In this document: positions 50,341 to 60,155 of the stretch, one piece after another
Layout: the number at the start of each line of letters is the position of its first letter
Position numbering within the stretch: position 1 is the first letter of the stretch
Assembly: GCA_949299455.1 (NCBI GenBank)
Contig: CASGAN010000003.1
Location: 140,666 to 204,665 of the forward strand
Direction of reading: 5' to 3'
Origin: an uncultured Oscillospiraceae bacterium
Lineage (GTDB): Bacteria > Bacillota > Clostridia > Oscillospirales > Ruminococcaceae
DNA: 64,000 nucleotides
Program-made: the position numbers and the translations under genes
Notes under the pieces: generated by a model
What the model was told of the DNA's origin: nothing
Databases searched by the model: none
The model's input: the letters and a program-made list of their open reading frames with translations, nothing else

Positions 50341-50850
50341 TTATACGAGCCGTTTGCTCAGATACAGCACAAGTCCGTCATCATTTTGACACGGTGCATA
50401 CGGTGCAAGCGGTTCGTCCTCATACCAGACACCGCTCCCGTCCGGCACATAACCGCGTTTTATATACATACGCTGTGCCGTACCATAGCCGCTGTGCAGT
50501 CCGACGCCGAGCGAAATCACATCGCTCGTTTTTTTCGCCTCTGCTTCGACCGCATCCATGATGGCACTGCCGATTCCCTGCCGTCCAAACGGAAGAAAGA
50601 CGTTAAAGTCATTCACAACCGGAATCTGCCGGTTTGCAAACGGGCCGTGCGGATCATTCGGTAAAAGTGTCGCATATCCGGCAGGCACACCGTTTACCTC
50701 CGCGACAAACACCTTCCGCCTGCCGCTGCACTGATCATCATAATAACATTCGAGCACTTCGCGCGGTTTTTCCCATCCCTGTGCCGCAAATGCACGCAAA
50801 AATGCATCAATGTCCGATTCCTTCATCGGACGGATGTGCAGTCCGTTCAT
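50341..50850 (-). CDS. GNAT-family N-acetyltransferase
   Basis: 169 residues. A GNAT fold with LPFGRQGIGSAIMDAVEAEAKK (acetyl-CoA loop, R/Q-x-x-G-x-G/A type) and MYIKRGYVPDGSG at the end. Its ATG overlaps the stop of metY by 4 bases (ATGA), so they are co-translated. The acetyl acceptor is not predictable. Confidence 0.85.
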   Translation of the reverse strand: MNGLHIRPMKESDIDAFLRAFAAQGWEKPREVLECYYDDQCSGRRKVFVAEVNGVPAGYATLLPNDPHGPFANRQIPVVNDFNVFLPFGRQGIGSAIMDAVEAEAKKTSDVISLGVGLHSGYGTAQRMYIKRGYVPDGSGVWYEDEPLAPYAPCQNDDGLVLYLSKRLV

Positions 50851-52115
50851 TTTTCGAGTGCAGAGAAGCCGCGATCCAAATCAGCCAGAATATCTTCCAC
50901 ATTCTCAAGGCCGACGGAAAGGCGGATCATACCTGCATCAATGCCGGCAGCAACGAGCTGCTCGTCGGTGAGCTGACGGTGGGTTGCAGAAGCCGGATGG
51001 AGCACACAGGTGCGGATATCGGCAACATGGACCACGTTCGATGCGAGTGTCAGATTGTCCATGAATTTGACAGCCGCTTCTCTGCCGCCTTTGATCGAGA
51101 ACGAGATGACGCCGCTTGTACCATCCGGCAGATATTTTTTCGCACGTTCATGGAACGGATTATCCGAAAGGCCCGGATAATTGACACTCTTGACAAACGG
51201 CGATTTTTCAAGATACTCTGCGACAGTCAGCGCGTTTTCACAGTACTGTTTCATACGGACCGGCAGTGTTTCAAGACCCAAGTTCAGCAAAAATGCCGAA
51301 TGTGCCGCCGGATAGCAGCCGAAATCGCGCATCAGCTGCATGCGTGCTTTGATGATATATGCCATCTTGCCGAAATCGCGGGTGTACGACACACCGTGAT
51401 AGCTTTCGTCCGGCTCGACAAATTCCGGGAATTTGCCGTTTGTCCAGTCAAATGTACCGCCGTCAACGATGATACCGCCGACCTGCAGTGCATGGCCGTC
51501 CATATATTTGGAAGTCGAATGCACGACAATGTCTGCACCCCACTCGATCGGACGGCACAGCATCGGTGTCGCAAACGTGTTGTCCACAATCAGCGGCACG
51601 CCGTTTTTGTGTGCAAGGTTTGCAAATTTTTCAATATCAAACACGGTGAGCGCCGGGTTTGCAAGCGTTTCGCCGAACACTGCTTTCGTATTTTCTTTGA
51701 AAGCTTTCTGGATTTCTTCTTCGGATGCTTCCGCATCGACAAAGATGCACTCAATGCCGAGTTTTTTGAGCGTCACAGCAAAGAGGTTGATCGTTCCGCC
51801 GTAAATCGTGGAAGCGGCGATAAAGCTGTCGCCTGCGTTGCACAGGTTTAAAATCGACAGAAGCGATGCCGCCTGACCGCTCGAGGTTGCCATCGCACCG
51901 ATGCCGCCTTCGAGCGCTGCGATCTTTTTCTCCACCGCGTCAACGGTCGGATTTGCAAAACGGGAGTACATATACTCCGTCGGCATATCGAAAAGCTGTG
52001 CGATATGCTCGGTTGAATCAAAGCAGTATGTTGTGCTCTGCACAATCGGCATCACGCGCGGTTCACCGTTTTTCGGGGTATAGCCTGCATGGAGGCACTG
52101 TGTTTCACGTTTCAT
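50847..52115 (-). CDS. metY: O-acetylhomoserine sulfhydrylase
   Basis: 422 residues. Cys/Met metabolism PLP enzyme: YSRFANPTVDAVEKKIAALEGG, ATSSGQAASLLSIL, VDNTFATP and the PLP lysine in VVHSTSKYMDGH (about 205). The length of about 425 and GGxI VDGG-type region favour O-acetylhomoserine aminocarboxypropyltransferase over cystathionine enzymes (about 380). It makes homocysteine or methionine precursors from sulfide. Confidence 0.9.
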   Translation of the reverse strand: MKRETQCLHAGYTPKNGEPRVMPIVQSTTYCFDSTEHIAQLFDMPTEYMYSRFANPTVDAVEKKIAALEGGIGAMATSSGQAASLLSILNLCNAGDSFIAASTIYGGTINLFAVTLKKLGIECIFVDAEASEEEIQKAFKENTKAVFGETLANPALTVFDIEKFANLAHKNGVPLIVDNTFATPMLCRPIEWGADIVVHSTSKYMDGHALQVGGIIVDGGTFDWTNGKFPEFVEPDESYHGVSYTRDFGKMAYIIKARMQLMRDFGCYPAAHSAFLLNLGLETLPVRMKQYCENALTVAEYLEKSPFVKSVNYPGLSDNPFHERAKKYLPDGTSGVISFSIKGGREAAVKFMDNLTLASNVVHVADIRTCVLHPASATHRQLTDEQLVAAGIDAGMIRLSVGLENVEDILADLDRGFSALEK

Positions 52116-52131
52116 GATTAAAATCCACCTT

Positions 52132-54060
52132 TCATTCGAATGATTCCATCAGCTCGGAAAGCTCTGCCCATTCTGTGACAATGCTGTCGAGCTGTTGTTT
52201 TGTTTGTTCAAGCTCCGCGCACAAGGCGCTGAGCGCTTCGTAATCGGCCGCCGTTTCCGGTGCGGCAATCTGCGCTTCGAGTGCAGTAATCGCTGCCTCG
52301 GTCTGCTCAATTTCCTTTTCAAGTGAAGAAAGCCGCTGACGCTGTTTTGTCTGTGCGGCACGCTCCTGCTTTGACCGGTAATACGACGGATTTTTCGATT
52401 TCGGCTGCACCTGCTCGCTCGCAAGCGATAAAATCCGCGCTTCCTCGCGTTTTTTCTGCTCGGCAAGATAAAAATCAAAGTTTCCGTCATAAATCTCAAG
52501 GCCGTGATCAGTCAGTTCGAAAATCCGCGTCGGTACTGCATTTAACAGATAGCGGTCATGCGACACAAACAGCAGTGTGCCCTCAAACGCGGAAAGCGAT
52601 TCCTCAAGCGATTCTTTGCTCTGCAAATCGAGATGGTTCGTCGGTTCGTCGAGCACCATGACATTTGCATGCTCAAGCTCGAGCACCGCAAGTGCCACAC
52701 GCGCCCGCTCGCCGCCCGACAGCACGCCGATTTTTTTATACACATTCTCGCCGGTTAAAAGCACCTGTCCGAGCAGTCCGCGAATCTCATATTCCTTCAT
52801 CAGCGGATGACGTCCCCAGAGCTCGTCAATCGCTGTATTTTCCGGATTTAACTGCCGGTTTTCCTGTTCGAAAAACGAAAGCTCTGTATTGGCACCCCAG
52901 CGGATCATGCCGCTTTGGGGCAAAAGTCCGAGCAATGTTTTTAACAGTGTCGATTTTCCCGTGCCGTTTTGACCGATGATCGCGATTTTATCGCCGCGCT
53001 TTACGGTAAACGACAGATTTGAGGCAAGCGTGACGCGCGGCGATGTGCCCACGGTAAGCGTCACATCCTTTGCAATCAGCACGTCACTGACCGGCCGTTT
53101 ATGCGCCGAAAACGAGAACCGCGGCGCAGGTGTTACGTCGATCGGGCGTTCCACCTCCTCCATCTGCGCAAGCTGATGAAGCCGGCTTTTCGCCATATTT
53201 GAAGTGGACGCACGCGCAATATTTTTTTCCGCAAACTCCCGCATGGAAGCGATTTTTATCTGCTGCGCCTCATACTCGCGCATCTGGCGTTTGACACGCT
53301 CTGCGCGCAGTGTTTTATATTTTGTATAGTTGCCCTGATATGTATAAAGCGTGTGATTTTCAAGCTCCCAGATTTTAAAGCAGAGCTTATCGAGAAAATA
53401 ACGGTCATGCGAAACGACCAGCAAACCGCCCTTATAACCTGACAGATAATCCTCAAGCCACATGAGCGTTTTGAAATCAAGATGGTTTGTCGGCTCGTCG
53501 AGCACCAAAAGATCGGGTTCAGAGAGCAGCAGTTTTGCCATGGCAAGACGTGTTTTCTCGCCGCCTGACAGCGCCGAAGCCGCCATATCAAGCTGCTTGT
53601 CCAAAAAGCCCATGCCGTTTAAAATCATACGGATGCGCACATCCATCTCATAGCCGTTTTTGGCTTCAAAATAGGCGGCACACTGTTCGTATTCCGCAGA
53701 AAGTGCGGCATATTCTGCACTCTCGTGATCGCAGCACGACATCTGTTCTTCGAGTGTCCGCATGCGCTGTTCGGCTTCAATGACATCCGAAAACACGCTG
53801 CGCATTTCCTCGTAAATCGTGTTTGTGCCGGTGATGCCGCTGTTTTGCCGCAAAAGACCGATGCGCACGCCGTTTTGCACGCTGACATCCCCGTCGTCAG
53901 GAGACAGTACGCCGCACAAAATGTGCAGAAGCGTCGATTTTCCGATACCATTCGCGCCGACAAGACCAATGCGGTCGCTGTCCTCGATTGTGGCAGAAAG
54001 ATCGTCAAACACGAGCGCATCGCCAAAATATTTTGTAATATGAGTCAGTGATGCAAGCAC
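52132..54060 (-). CDS. ABC-F family ATPase (EttA/Uup-like)
   Basis: 642 residues from GTG at 54060, with GGAGGG 6 bases upstream. Two ATPase domains: GANGIGKST with ALSGGEKTRLAMA, and GQNGTGKST with VLSGGERARVALA, joined by a linker rich in Arg/Gln (RVKRQMREYEAQQ). The C terminus is a coiled coil (RQRLSSLEKEIEQTEAAITALEAQI). No membrane segments; such proteins act on ribosomes, some giving antibiotic protection. 16 bp after metY's upstream side, same strand. Confidence 0.92.
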   Translation of the reverse strand: MLASLTHITKYFGDALVFDDLSATIEDSDRIGLVGANGIGKSTLLHILCGVLSPDDGDVSVQNGVRIGLLRQNSGITGTNTIYEEMRSVFSDVIEAEQRMRTLEEQMSCCDHESAEYAALSAEYEQCAAYFEAKNGYEMDVRIRMILNGMGFLDKQLDMAASALSGGEKTRLAMAKLLLSEPDLLVLDEPTNHLDFKTLMWLEDYLSGYKGGLLVVSHDRYFLDKLCFKIWELENHTLYTYQGNYTKYKTLRAERVKRQMREYEAQQIKIASMREFAEKNIARASTSNMAKSRLHQLAQMEEVERPIDVTPAPRFSFSAHKRPVSDVLIAKDVTLTVGTSPRVTLASNLSFTVKRGDKIAIIGQNGTGKSTLLKTLLGLLPQSGMIRWGANTELSFFEQENRQLNPENTAIDELWGRHPLMKEYEIRGLLGQVLLTGENVYKKIGVLSGGERARVALAVLELEHANVMVLDEPTNHLDLQSKESLEESLSAFEGTLLFVSHDRYLLNAVPTRIFELTDHGLEIYDGNFDFYLAEQKKREEARILSLASEQVQPKSKNPSYYRSKQERAAQTKQRQRLSSLEKEIEQTEAAITALEAQIAAPETAADYEALSALCAELEQTKQQLDSIVTEWAELSELMESFE

Positions 54061-54214
54061 ACTGTTCCCTCCTTTTCTCAAGTTTTTATTTTACACAATT
54101 TAAAGAAAGAAAGCAAGCAGAGAGTTTTTCGGTTTGTTTTTTTGCATAACATTCCTGTTTGCACACATACTACTCCTAAAAAACGAATGTAAAAAAGAGG
54201 AGTGGACTTTATCC

Positions 54215-55567
54215 ATGAACGTAACGCTTTCCCGCCGCGGCGCGGTACGCATTGTTTGCTTTTCGCTGGCGTTTGTGCTGACACTCACCGGCCTTGCCAT
54301 GCAGTACCGCATCAAAAGTCTTAAACAGCAGCGCATTCTTGAAAACCAGCTGATGCAGACGATGAGCAACCTGACACTGTATGCCGGCAATGTGCGCAGT
54401 GATCTTGAAAAAATCCAGTATGTAAACACGCCGCCGATGCTCTCAACGCTTTCCTCAAAACTGTGGCGCGAAGCTTCGTTTGCAAAAGAAGCGCTCGACC
54501 AGCTTCCGCTCGCACAGAATAACATGACAAACACGAACAAACTGCTTTCGCAGATCGGTGACTACTGCGTAAGCCTTTCGAAAAAGTTTAATGAAGGACA
54601 GCCGCTGACCGAAGAAGAGCGAAACAATCTGCGTCTGTTATGCGAATACTGTGACAAGATGATCGCGGAAATCGCAGCATTTCAAAACGAACTGCAAACC
54701 GGTTCCATCAATTATGAGATGATTCGCTCCGATGTGCGCAGTACCATGAACGATGACACCGATTCCGTATCCGTCGCAGAGGGATTTGCGGAATTTGAGG
54801 AAGGATTTGCGTCATATCCGACACTCATTTACGACGGTCCGTTCTCCGACCACATTCTCACCCAAACACCGCGCGCGCTTGTCGGAAAAAGTGACGTACT
54901 GCAGGAAGAAGCGATGAAAACGGCACAGTCCGCTTTTACAAAGGATGTTTCACTCCATGCTTCAGGAATGGAATTTTCGCGGATGCCGTCGTGGTGCTTT
55001 GAAGGCGACGGTATCTATGTGACCGTAACGCAGTGGGGCGGCTATCTGTGCACCATGTCAAACGACCGCATTCCAGAGCAGAGCACCATCGACGCCGAAC
55101 AAGCGGTCAGCCAGGCGCAGTCGTACTTGGAATCGCTCGGCTACAAGGATATGAAGCCCTCCTATTACGAAATCACCGGCAATCTGCTGACGGCAAACTT
55201 TGCAGCGGTACAAGACGGCGTGATTTTATATCCGGATCTCATCAAAGTCGGCGTAGCGCTCGACAACGGCGAAATTCTTTCGCTCGATGCGCGCGGCTAT
55301 CTGATGAACCACACCGACCGCGCCGCAAACCTTTCGCCCACCCTTTCACGCGAAGCGGCACAAGCATCTGTGAGCGATGTGCTTACCGTCAAAAAAGCGA
55401 ATCTCTGCGTCATTCCCTCCGACGGACTGACCGAAGATCTCTGCTGGGAATTTTCATGCGAAGCATCTGACGGCACCCAGGTGCTTGTGTATGTCAATGC
55501 GCACACCGGTGTCGAAGAACAGCTCCTGATCCTGCTCATTTCGGAAAACGGACAGCTGACTGTTTAA
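54215..55567 (+). CDS. ypeB: YpeB-like germination protein
   Basis: 450 residues from the ATG at 54215 (AGAGGAG upstream; the frame is open from 54134). One N-terminal helix (about 8-26), a helical/coiled region, then two or three PepSY-like beta units (QEEAMKTAQSAF, DAEQAVSQAQSYLESLGYK, SREAAQASVSDVL). This order and length match YpeB, which in spores stabilises the cortex-lytic enzyme SleB. No sleB gene is next to it. It marks the organism as a likely endospore former. Confidence 0.85.
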   Translation: MNVTLSRRGAVRIVCFSLAFVLTLTGLAMQYRIKSLKQQRILENQLMQTMSNLTLYAGNVRSDLEKIQYVNTPPMLSTLSSKLWREASFAKEALDQLPLAQNNMTNTNKLLSQIGDYCVSLSKKFNEGQPLTEEERNNLRLLCEYCDKMIAEIAAFQNELQTGSINYEMIRSDVRSTMNDDTDSVSVAEGFAEFEEGFASYPTLIYDGPFSDHILTQTPRALVGKSDVLQEEAMKTAQSAFTKDVSLHASGMEFSRMPSWCFEGDGIYVTVTQWGGYLCTMSNDRIPEQSTIDAEQAVSQAQSYLESLGYKDMKPSYYEITGNLLTANFAAVQDGVILYPDLIKVGVALDNGEILSLDARGYLMNHTDRAANLSPTLSREAAQASVSDVLTVKKANLCVIPSDGLTEDLCWEFSCEASDGTQVLVYVNAHTGVEEQLLILLISENGQLTV

Positions 55568-55579
55568 CCAATTCCAGCA

Positions 55580-55612
55580 AAAAAAGAACCGCCCATCGGG
55601 CGGTTCTTTTTT
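55580..55612. terminator. Terminator between ypeB and the binding lipoprotein gene
   Basis: GAACCGCCC (55586-55594) and GGGCGGTTC (55598-55606) with A- and T-runs outside; the T-run overlaps the stop of the convergent gene. Confidence 0.9.
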
Positions 55613-56594
55613 ATTGAACGGAAGATTCCGTCACTTCCACATTTTCAATCGAAAAATCAATGTCCGGATACATTGCCTGTGCCGCTGCGCGCAGTGCTTC
55701 CACCACGTCTTTGGTGCCTGTGCGCATCGATTCACGGTCGAACACAACGATATTGCCGGCTTTCACTGCTTCGTTTGCTGCAAATGTTTCGCTCTGTGTC
55801 AAGTTCTCCGCGGTAAGCGGTGCAGCCGCCAGTACGATATCCGCCGATACCGAGAGATCGTCGGCGGTATACGATGTGCCGCTCACAGCATTCGTACCGA
55901 GAAGCGACAGCAGCGCGCCCTCGAATGTATCAGGCGTCGCGACATACGGGTCAAGCGTGCAAACTGCCAAAAACGATTTTTTCTCAGCCGGCAGTTTTTG
56001 AACGATTGCATCTACATCGCTCTTCATTGCCTGTACGAGTGCGGTGCCTGCGGTGTCTGCTTCGATTGCACCGTCCATGACACGAATCACCGCGTCATAA
56101 CGTTCATACAGTGCATCAAGCGAATCAATCGCCGGCATCACCATCACCTGAACGCCTGCATTCGACAGCAATTCAAGCTGTGATTTCGTCATCGGTGCGG
56201 TTGTGAACACAATATCCGGTGCGGCGCCGAGAATCGCTTCAATATCCGGTGCAAGCGCCGTTCCGATCGAAACGAGTGCCGGCGTTTTTGATGCTTCGGA
56301 AGATTCTTCGTTTGTACTCTCGGTATTTTCTTCCGAAGTTGTACTATTTGTAGTTCCCTGCGCGAGTTCCTCTGCCGATACGGCGACAATCTGATCTTCA
56401 TATCCCAAATCAACAAGCAAATTGGTGATCTGAACGGAGAGCGTTGCCACCTTCTCCGGTTTTTCCACTACGGTAATATTATTCACAGACACAGGATATG
56501 CCTGTGCATCTTGTTCGATTGTGTTGCTCGCACTGCACGCTGTAACCAAAAAAGTCATCACGCAGACAAGCAGTCCTGCAATCAGTCGTTTCAT
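55611..56594 (-). CDS. Orphan ABC-type solute-binding lipoprotein (BtuF/FepB fold)
   Basis: 327 residues. The lipobox FLVTAC puts lipidated Cys at 20. The mature part has the class III binding-protein pattern: VEKPEKVATLSVQITNLLVDLG, PDIEAILGAAPDIVF and a long helix backbone, as in vitamin B12 and siderophore receptors. A Ser/Thr/Asn/Glu-rich insert (about 79-106) breaks the N-terminal lobe. No permease or ATPase gene is nearby, so it must work with a distant transporter or have another role. Confidence 0.8.
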   Translation of the reverse strand: MKRLIAGLLVCVMTFLVTACSASNTIEQDAQAYPVSVNNITVVEKPEKVATLSVQITNLLVDLGYEDQIVAVSAEELAQGTTNSTTSEENTESTNEESSEASKTPALVSIGTALAPDIEAILGAAPDIVFTTAPMTKSQLELLSNAGVQVMVMPAIDSLDALYERYDAVIRVMDGAIEADTAGTALVQAMKSDVDAIVQKLPAEKKSFLAVCTLDPYVATPDTFEGALLSLLGTNAVSGTSYTADDLSVSADIVLAAAPLTAENLTQSETFAANEAVKAGNIVVFDRESMRTGTKDVVEALRAAAQAMYPDIDFSIENVEVTESSVQ

Positions 56595-56733
56595 ACAATC
56601 CTCCGTCCTTTTTTGCGTCTTTTATAAGGATACCATTTTCCCTGCACAAATGCAACCGCCTTTGCCGCTTTGCAAAACATTCCCTTTTGCCCGGGCATTC
56701 GCAGACAATTTACCGCTTTATCACTATAAATTG

Positions 56734-56762
56734 TTGATTTTTTGATTTGTATCCGTTATAAT
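56734..56762 (+). promoter_or_regulatory. Promoter of ilvBNC
   Basis: TTGATT (56734-56739), 17-bp spacer, TATAAT (56757-56762). The leader is only about 35 bases, so no T-box or peptide attenuator fits. Confidence 0.8.
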
Positions 56763-56802
56763 AGAGTGCAATACCGATGAAACTGAGGAAAGGGTGTTTG
56801 TT

Positions 56803-58413
56803 ATGAAGATCACCGCCGCGCAGGCAATGGTTCGCTGTTTGGAAGCCGAGGGGATTTCCGTTGTATTCGGACTGCCCGGCGCTGCAATCTGCCCTTTCTA
56901 TGATGCATTGTCGCATTCTCAGATCCGGCACATTCTCGTGCGGCAGGAACAAAACGCCGCGCACGCTGCCAGCGGATATGCCCGCATCACGAACAAACCG
57001 GCCGTTTGCATTGCAACCTCCGGTCCCGGTGCATTAAATCTCATCACCGGCATCGCCACCGCTTACATGGACTCGGTGCCGCTTGTCGTCATCACCGGTC
57101 AGGTCGTGCGCGAGCTTTTGGGACGCGACGTATTCCAGGAAGCTGATATCACCGGTTCGTGCGAGCCGTTTGTCAAGCACAGCTATCTTGTCAAAGATGC
57201 GGCGAGCATCCCGCGCATTATGAAAGAAGCGTTTCACATCGCTTCCACCGGCCGGAAAGGCCCGGTGCTTATTGATATTCCGTTTGACGTACAAAAGGAA
57301 ATGATTCCGTTTTCCTATCCGGACAGCGTGCAAATTCGCAGCTATAAACCGAACACGGTCGGCCATCCTGGTCAGCTAAAACGAGTTGTCACTGCACTCA
57401 AACACGCAAAACGTCCGCTTATTTGTGCAGGCGGCGGCGTCTTTTTAGCGGATGCACAAGATTCTTTGGCCGCATTTTCCGAACAGACGAATATTCCGAT
57501 TGTCACCACGATGATGGGACTTTCCGCCGTTTCGCCGAACAATCCGCGCAACTTGGGCATGATCGGCATGCACGGCTGTACCGGTGCAAACCGCGCGATG
57601 AACAGCGCGGATGTGATTTTGCTGATCGGCGCACGTGTCGGTGACCGGGCAATTATGTCGCCGATGGGACTTGCGAAAAACGCGCTGATTATTCATATCG
57701 ACATTGATCCCGCCGAAATCGGCAAAAATATCGAAACAGACATCCCGCTCGTCGGTGATGCGAACAATATTCTTTTGGAACTCTGCGAAAAAGCGGATAC
57801 CATCGCTTGTGAGCCCTGGTATGAACCGCTGAAATCATCAAAAGCCGCAGACTATGAACCATATGCCGGATGTATCCGTCCGCAGCACGTGATCGAAACA
57901 CTGTGCAGTCAGTGTGAATCCGATGCGGTGCTCTGTGCCGACGTTGGCCAGAACCAGATCTGGGCAGCGCGCAATTTTAATATCGAACACGGCCGGTTTC
58001 TCACTTCCGGCGGCATGGGCACCATGGGCTATTCGATTCCCGCGGCATACGGCGCAAAACTCGCCGCACCCGACCGTCAGGTCATTGCCGTCTGCGGTGA
58101 TGGCTCGTTCCAGATGCAGATGATGGAGCTTGCAACGCTGTGTGCAAACAACATTCCCGTCAAAATCATCGTCATGAATAACGGACGGCTCGGCATGGTG
58201 CGTGAACTCCAGGACAATCAATACGGCGGCAACAAAACGGCTGTATTTTTAGACGGCAATCCTGATTTTGTGGCACTCGCAAAAAGCTACGGGATCGAGT
58301 CCGCGCGTGTCACAAGCGACGATGCGCTGACAGAAGCCATCACCACGATGCTTTCGTCAAAAGGGCCGTATCTGCTCGAATGTGCAGTCAGTCCCGCGGA
58401 ACCCACGCTGTAA
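56803..58413 (+). CDS. ilvB: Acetolactate synthase, large subunit
   Basis: 536 residues from the ATG at 56803 (AGGAAAGGG upstream). ThDP-enzyme with the N-terminal VFGLPGAAICPFYDAL and catalytic glutamate region, and the C-terminal cofactor motif GDGSFQMQMMELATLCANNIPVKIIVMNN. It condenses two pyruvates, or pyruvate with 2-oxobutyrate, at the head of branched-chain amino-acid synthesis. ilvN follows by 18 bp. Confidence 0.93.
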   Translation: MKITAAQAMVRCLEAEGISVVFGLPGAAICPFYDALSHSQIRHILVRQEQNAAHAASGYARITNKPAVCIATSGPGALNLITGIATAYMDSVPLVVITGQVVRELLGRDVFQEADITGSCEPFVKHSYLVKDAASIPRIMKEAFHIASTGRKGPVLIDIPFDVQKEMIPFSYPDSVQIRSYKPNTVGHPGQLKRVVTALKHAKRPLICAGGGVFLADAQDSLAAFSEQTNIPIVTTMMGLSAVSPNNPRNLGMIGMHGCTGANRAMNSADVILLIGARVGDRAIMSPMGLAKNALIIHIDIDPAEIGKNIETDIPLVGDANNILLELCEKADTIACEPWYEPLKSSKAADYEPYAGCIRPQHVIETLCSQCESDAVLCADVGQNQIWAARNFNIEHGRFLTSGGMGTMGYSIPAAYGAKLAAPDRQVIAVCGDGSFQMQMMELATLCANNIPVKIIVMNNGRLGMVRELQDNQYGGNKTAVFLDGNPDFVALAKSYGIESARVTSDDALTEAITTMLSSKGPYLLECAVSPAEPTL

Positions 58414-58431
58414 GGAAAGGAGCCAAACGGT

Positions 58432-58923
58432 ATGAAATATACGATCTCCATTCTTGTCGAAAACCACGCCGGCGTCCTTTCCCGCATTTCGGGACTGTTT
58501 TCCCGCCGCGGCTTCAACATCGACAGCCTCGCAGTGGGTGTGACCGACGATCCGCACATTTCGCGCATTACGATTGTCGTAAACGGCAGTGAATATATGG
58601 TCGAACAGGTGGAAAAACAGCTGAACAAGCTCATCGATGTCATCCGGCTTCGCCGCTTAAAGCAAAACGAAACGGTCAGCCGCGAGTTGATGCTTGTAAA
58701 GGTCGCCTGCACCGTGCAGACACGCAGCCAGATCATCGACATCGTCCGTGTCATGGACGCAAAGGTCTGCGATCTTTCCAAAACGACACTGACCGCAGAG
58801 CTTTGTGCGGAAGCAGATCAGCTAAAGCTTTTCTGTGACCTGCTCGAACCGTACCACATTCTCGAGGTGGTACGCACCGGAACTGTCGCGCTCGCAAAAG
58901 GCGACGACATTGTAAACGCTTAA
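58432..58923 (+). CDS. ilvN: Acetolactate synthase, small regulatory subunit
   Basis: 163 residues. ACT domain at the N terminus (ISILVENHAGVLSRISGLFSRRGFNIDSLAVG) and a second ACT-like C-terminal domain. It confers valine feedback on IlvB. AAGGAG precedes the ATG. Confidence 0.94.
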   Translation: MKYTISILVENHAGVLSRISGLFSRRGFNIDSLAVGVTDDPHISRITIVVNGSEYMVEQVEKQLNKLIDVIRLRRLKQNETVSRELMLVKVACTVQTRSQIIDIVRVMDAKVCDLSKTTLTAELCAEADQLKLFCDLLEPYHILEVVRTGTVALAKGDDIVNA

Positions 58924-58964
58924 CCGCCGCAGCGCATTTTGCGTTTCGGCAGCGATAAATATGA

Positions 58965-59996
<1,032 letters not shown>

Positions 59997-60003
59997 AATC
60001 AAC

Positions 60004-60033
60004 AGGATTTTAGAAAAGAGGATTTTAGAAAAG
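60004..60033 (+). repeat. Perfect 15-bp tandem duplication after ilvC
   Basis: AGGATTTTAGAAAAG occurs twice in direct tandem (60004-60018, 60019-60033), running into the terminator stem. Confidence 0.85.
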
Positions 60034-60058
60034 AGACCGATTTTCGGTCTCTTTTTTT
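60030..60058 (+). terminator. Terminator of ilvBNC
   Basis: AGAGACCGA (60032-60040) and TCGGTCTCT (60044-60052) followed by T7. Confidence 0.9.
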
Positions 60059-60067
60059 GCGTTCAGA

Positions 60068-60096
60068 TTGAATTTTTATGAATTTTTTGCTATGAT
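60068..60096 (+). promoter_or_regulatory. Promoter of the uracil permease gene
   Basis: TTGAAT (60068-60073), 17-bp spacer, TATGAT (60091-60096). No PyrR attenuator structure is seen. Confidence 0.65.
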
Positions 60097-60155
60097 ATTT
60101 TTAATTGAGCAATTTTCAACCCATTGGTTCGGGAGATTCCCGAAAAGGAGGATGT

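Noticed and set aside
56700-56802. Leader-peptide or T-box control of ilvBNC
   Set aside because: The predicted transcript leader is too short and shows neither a run of branched-chain codons nor T-box sequences.
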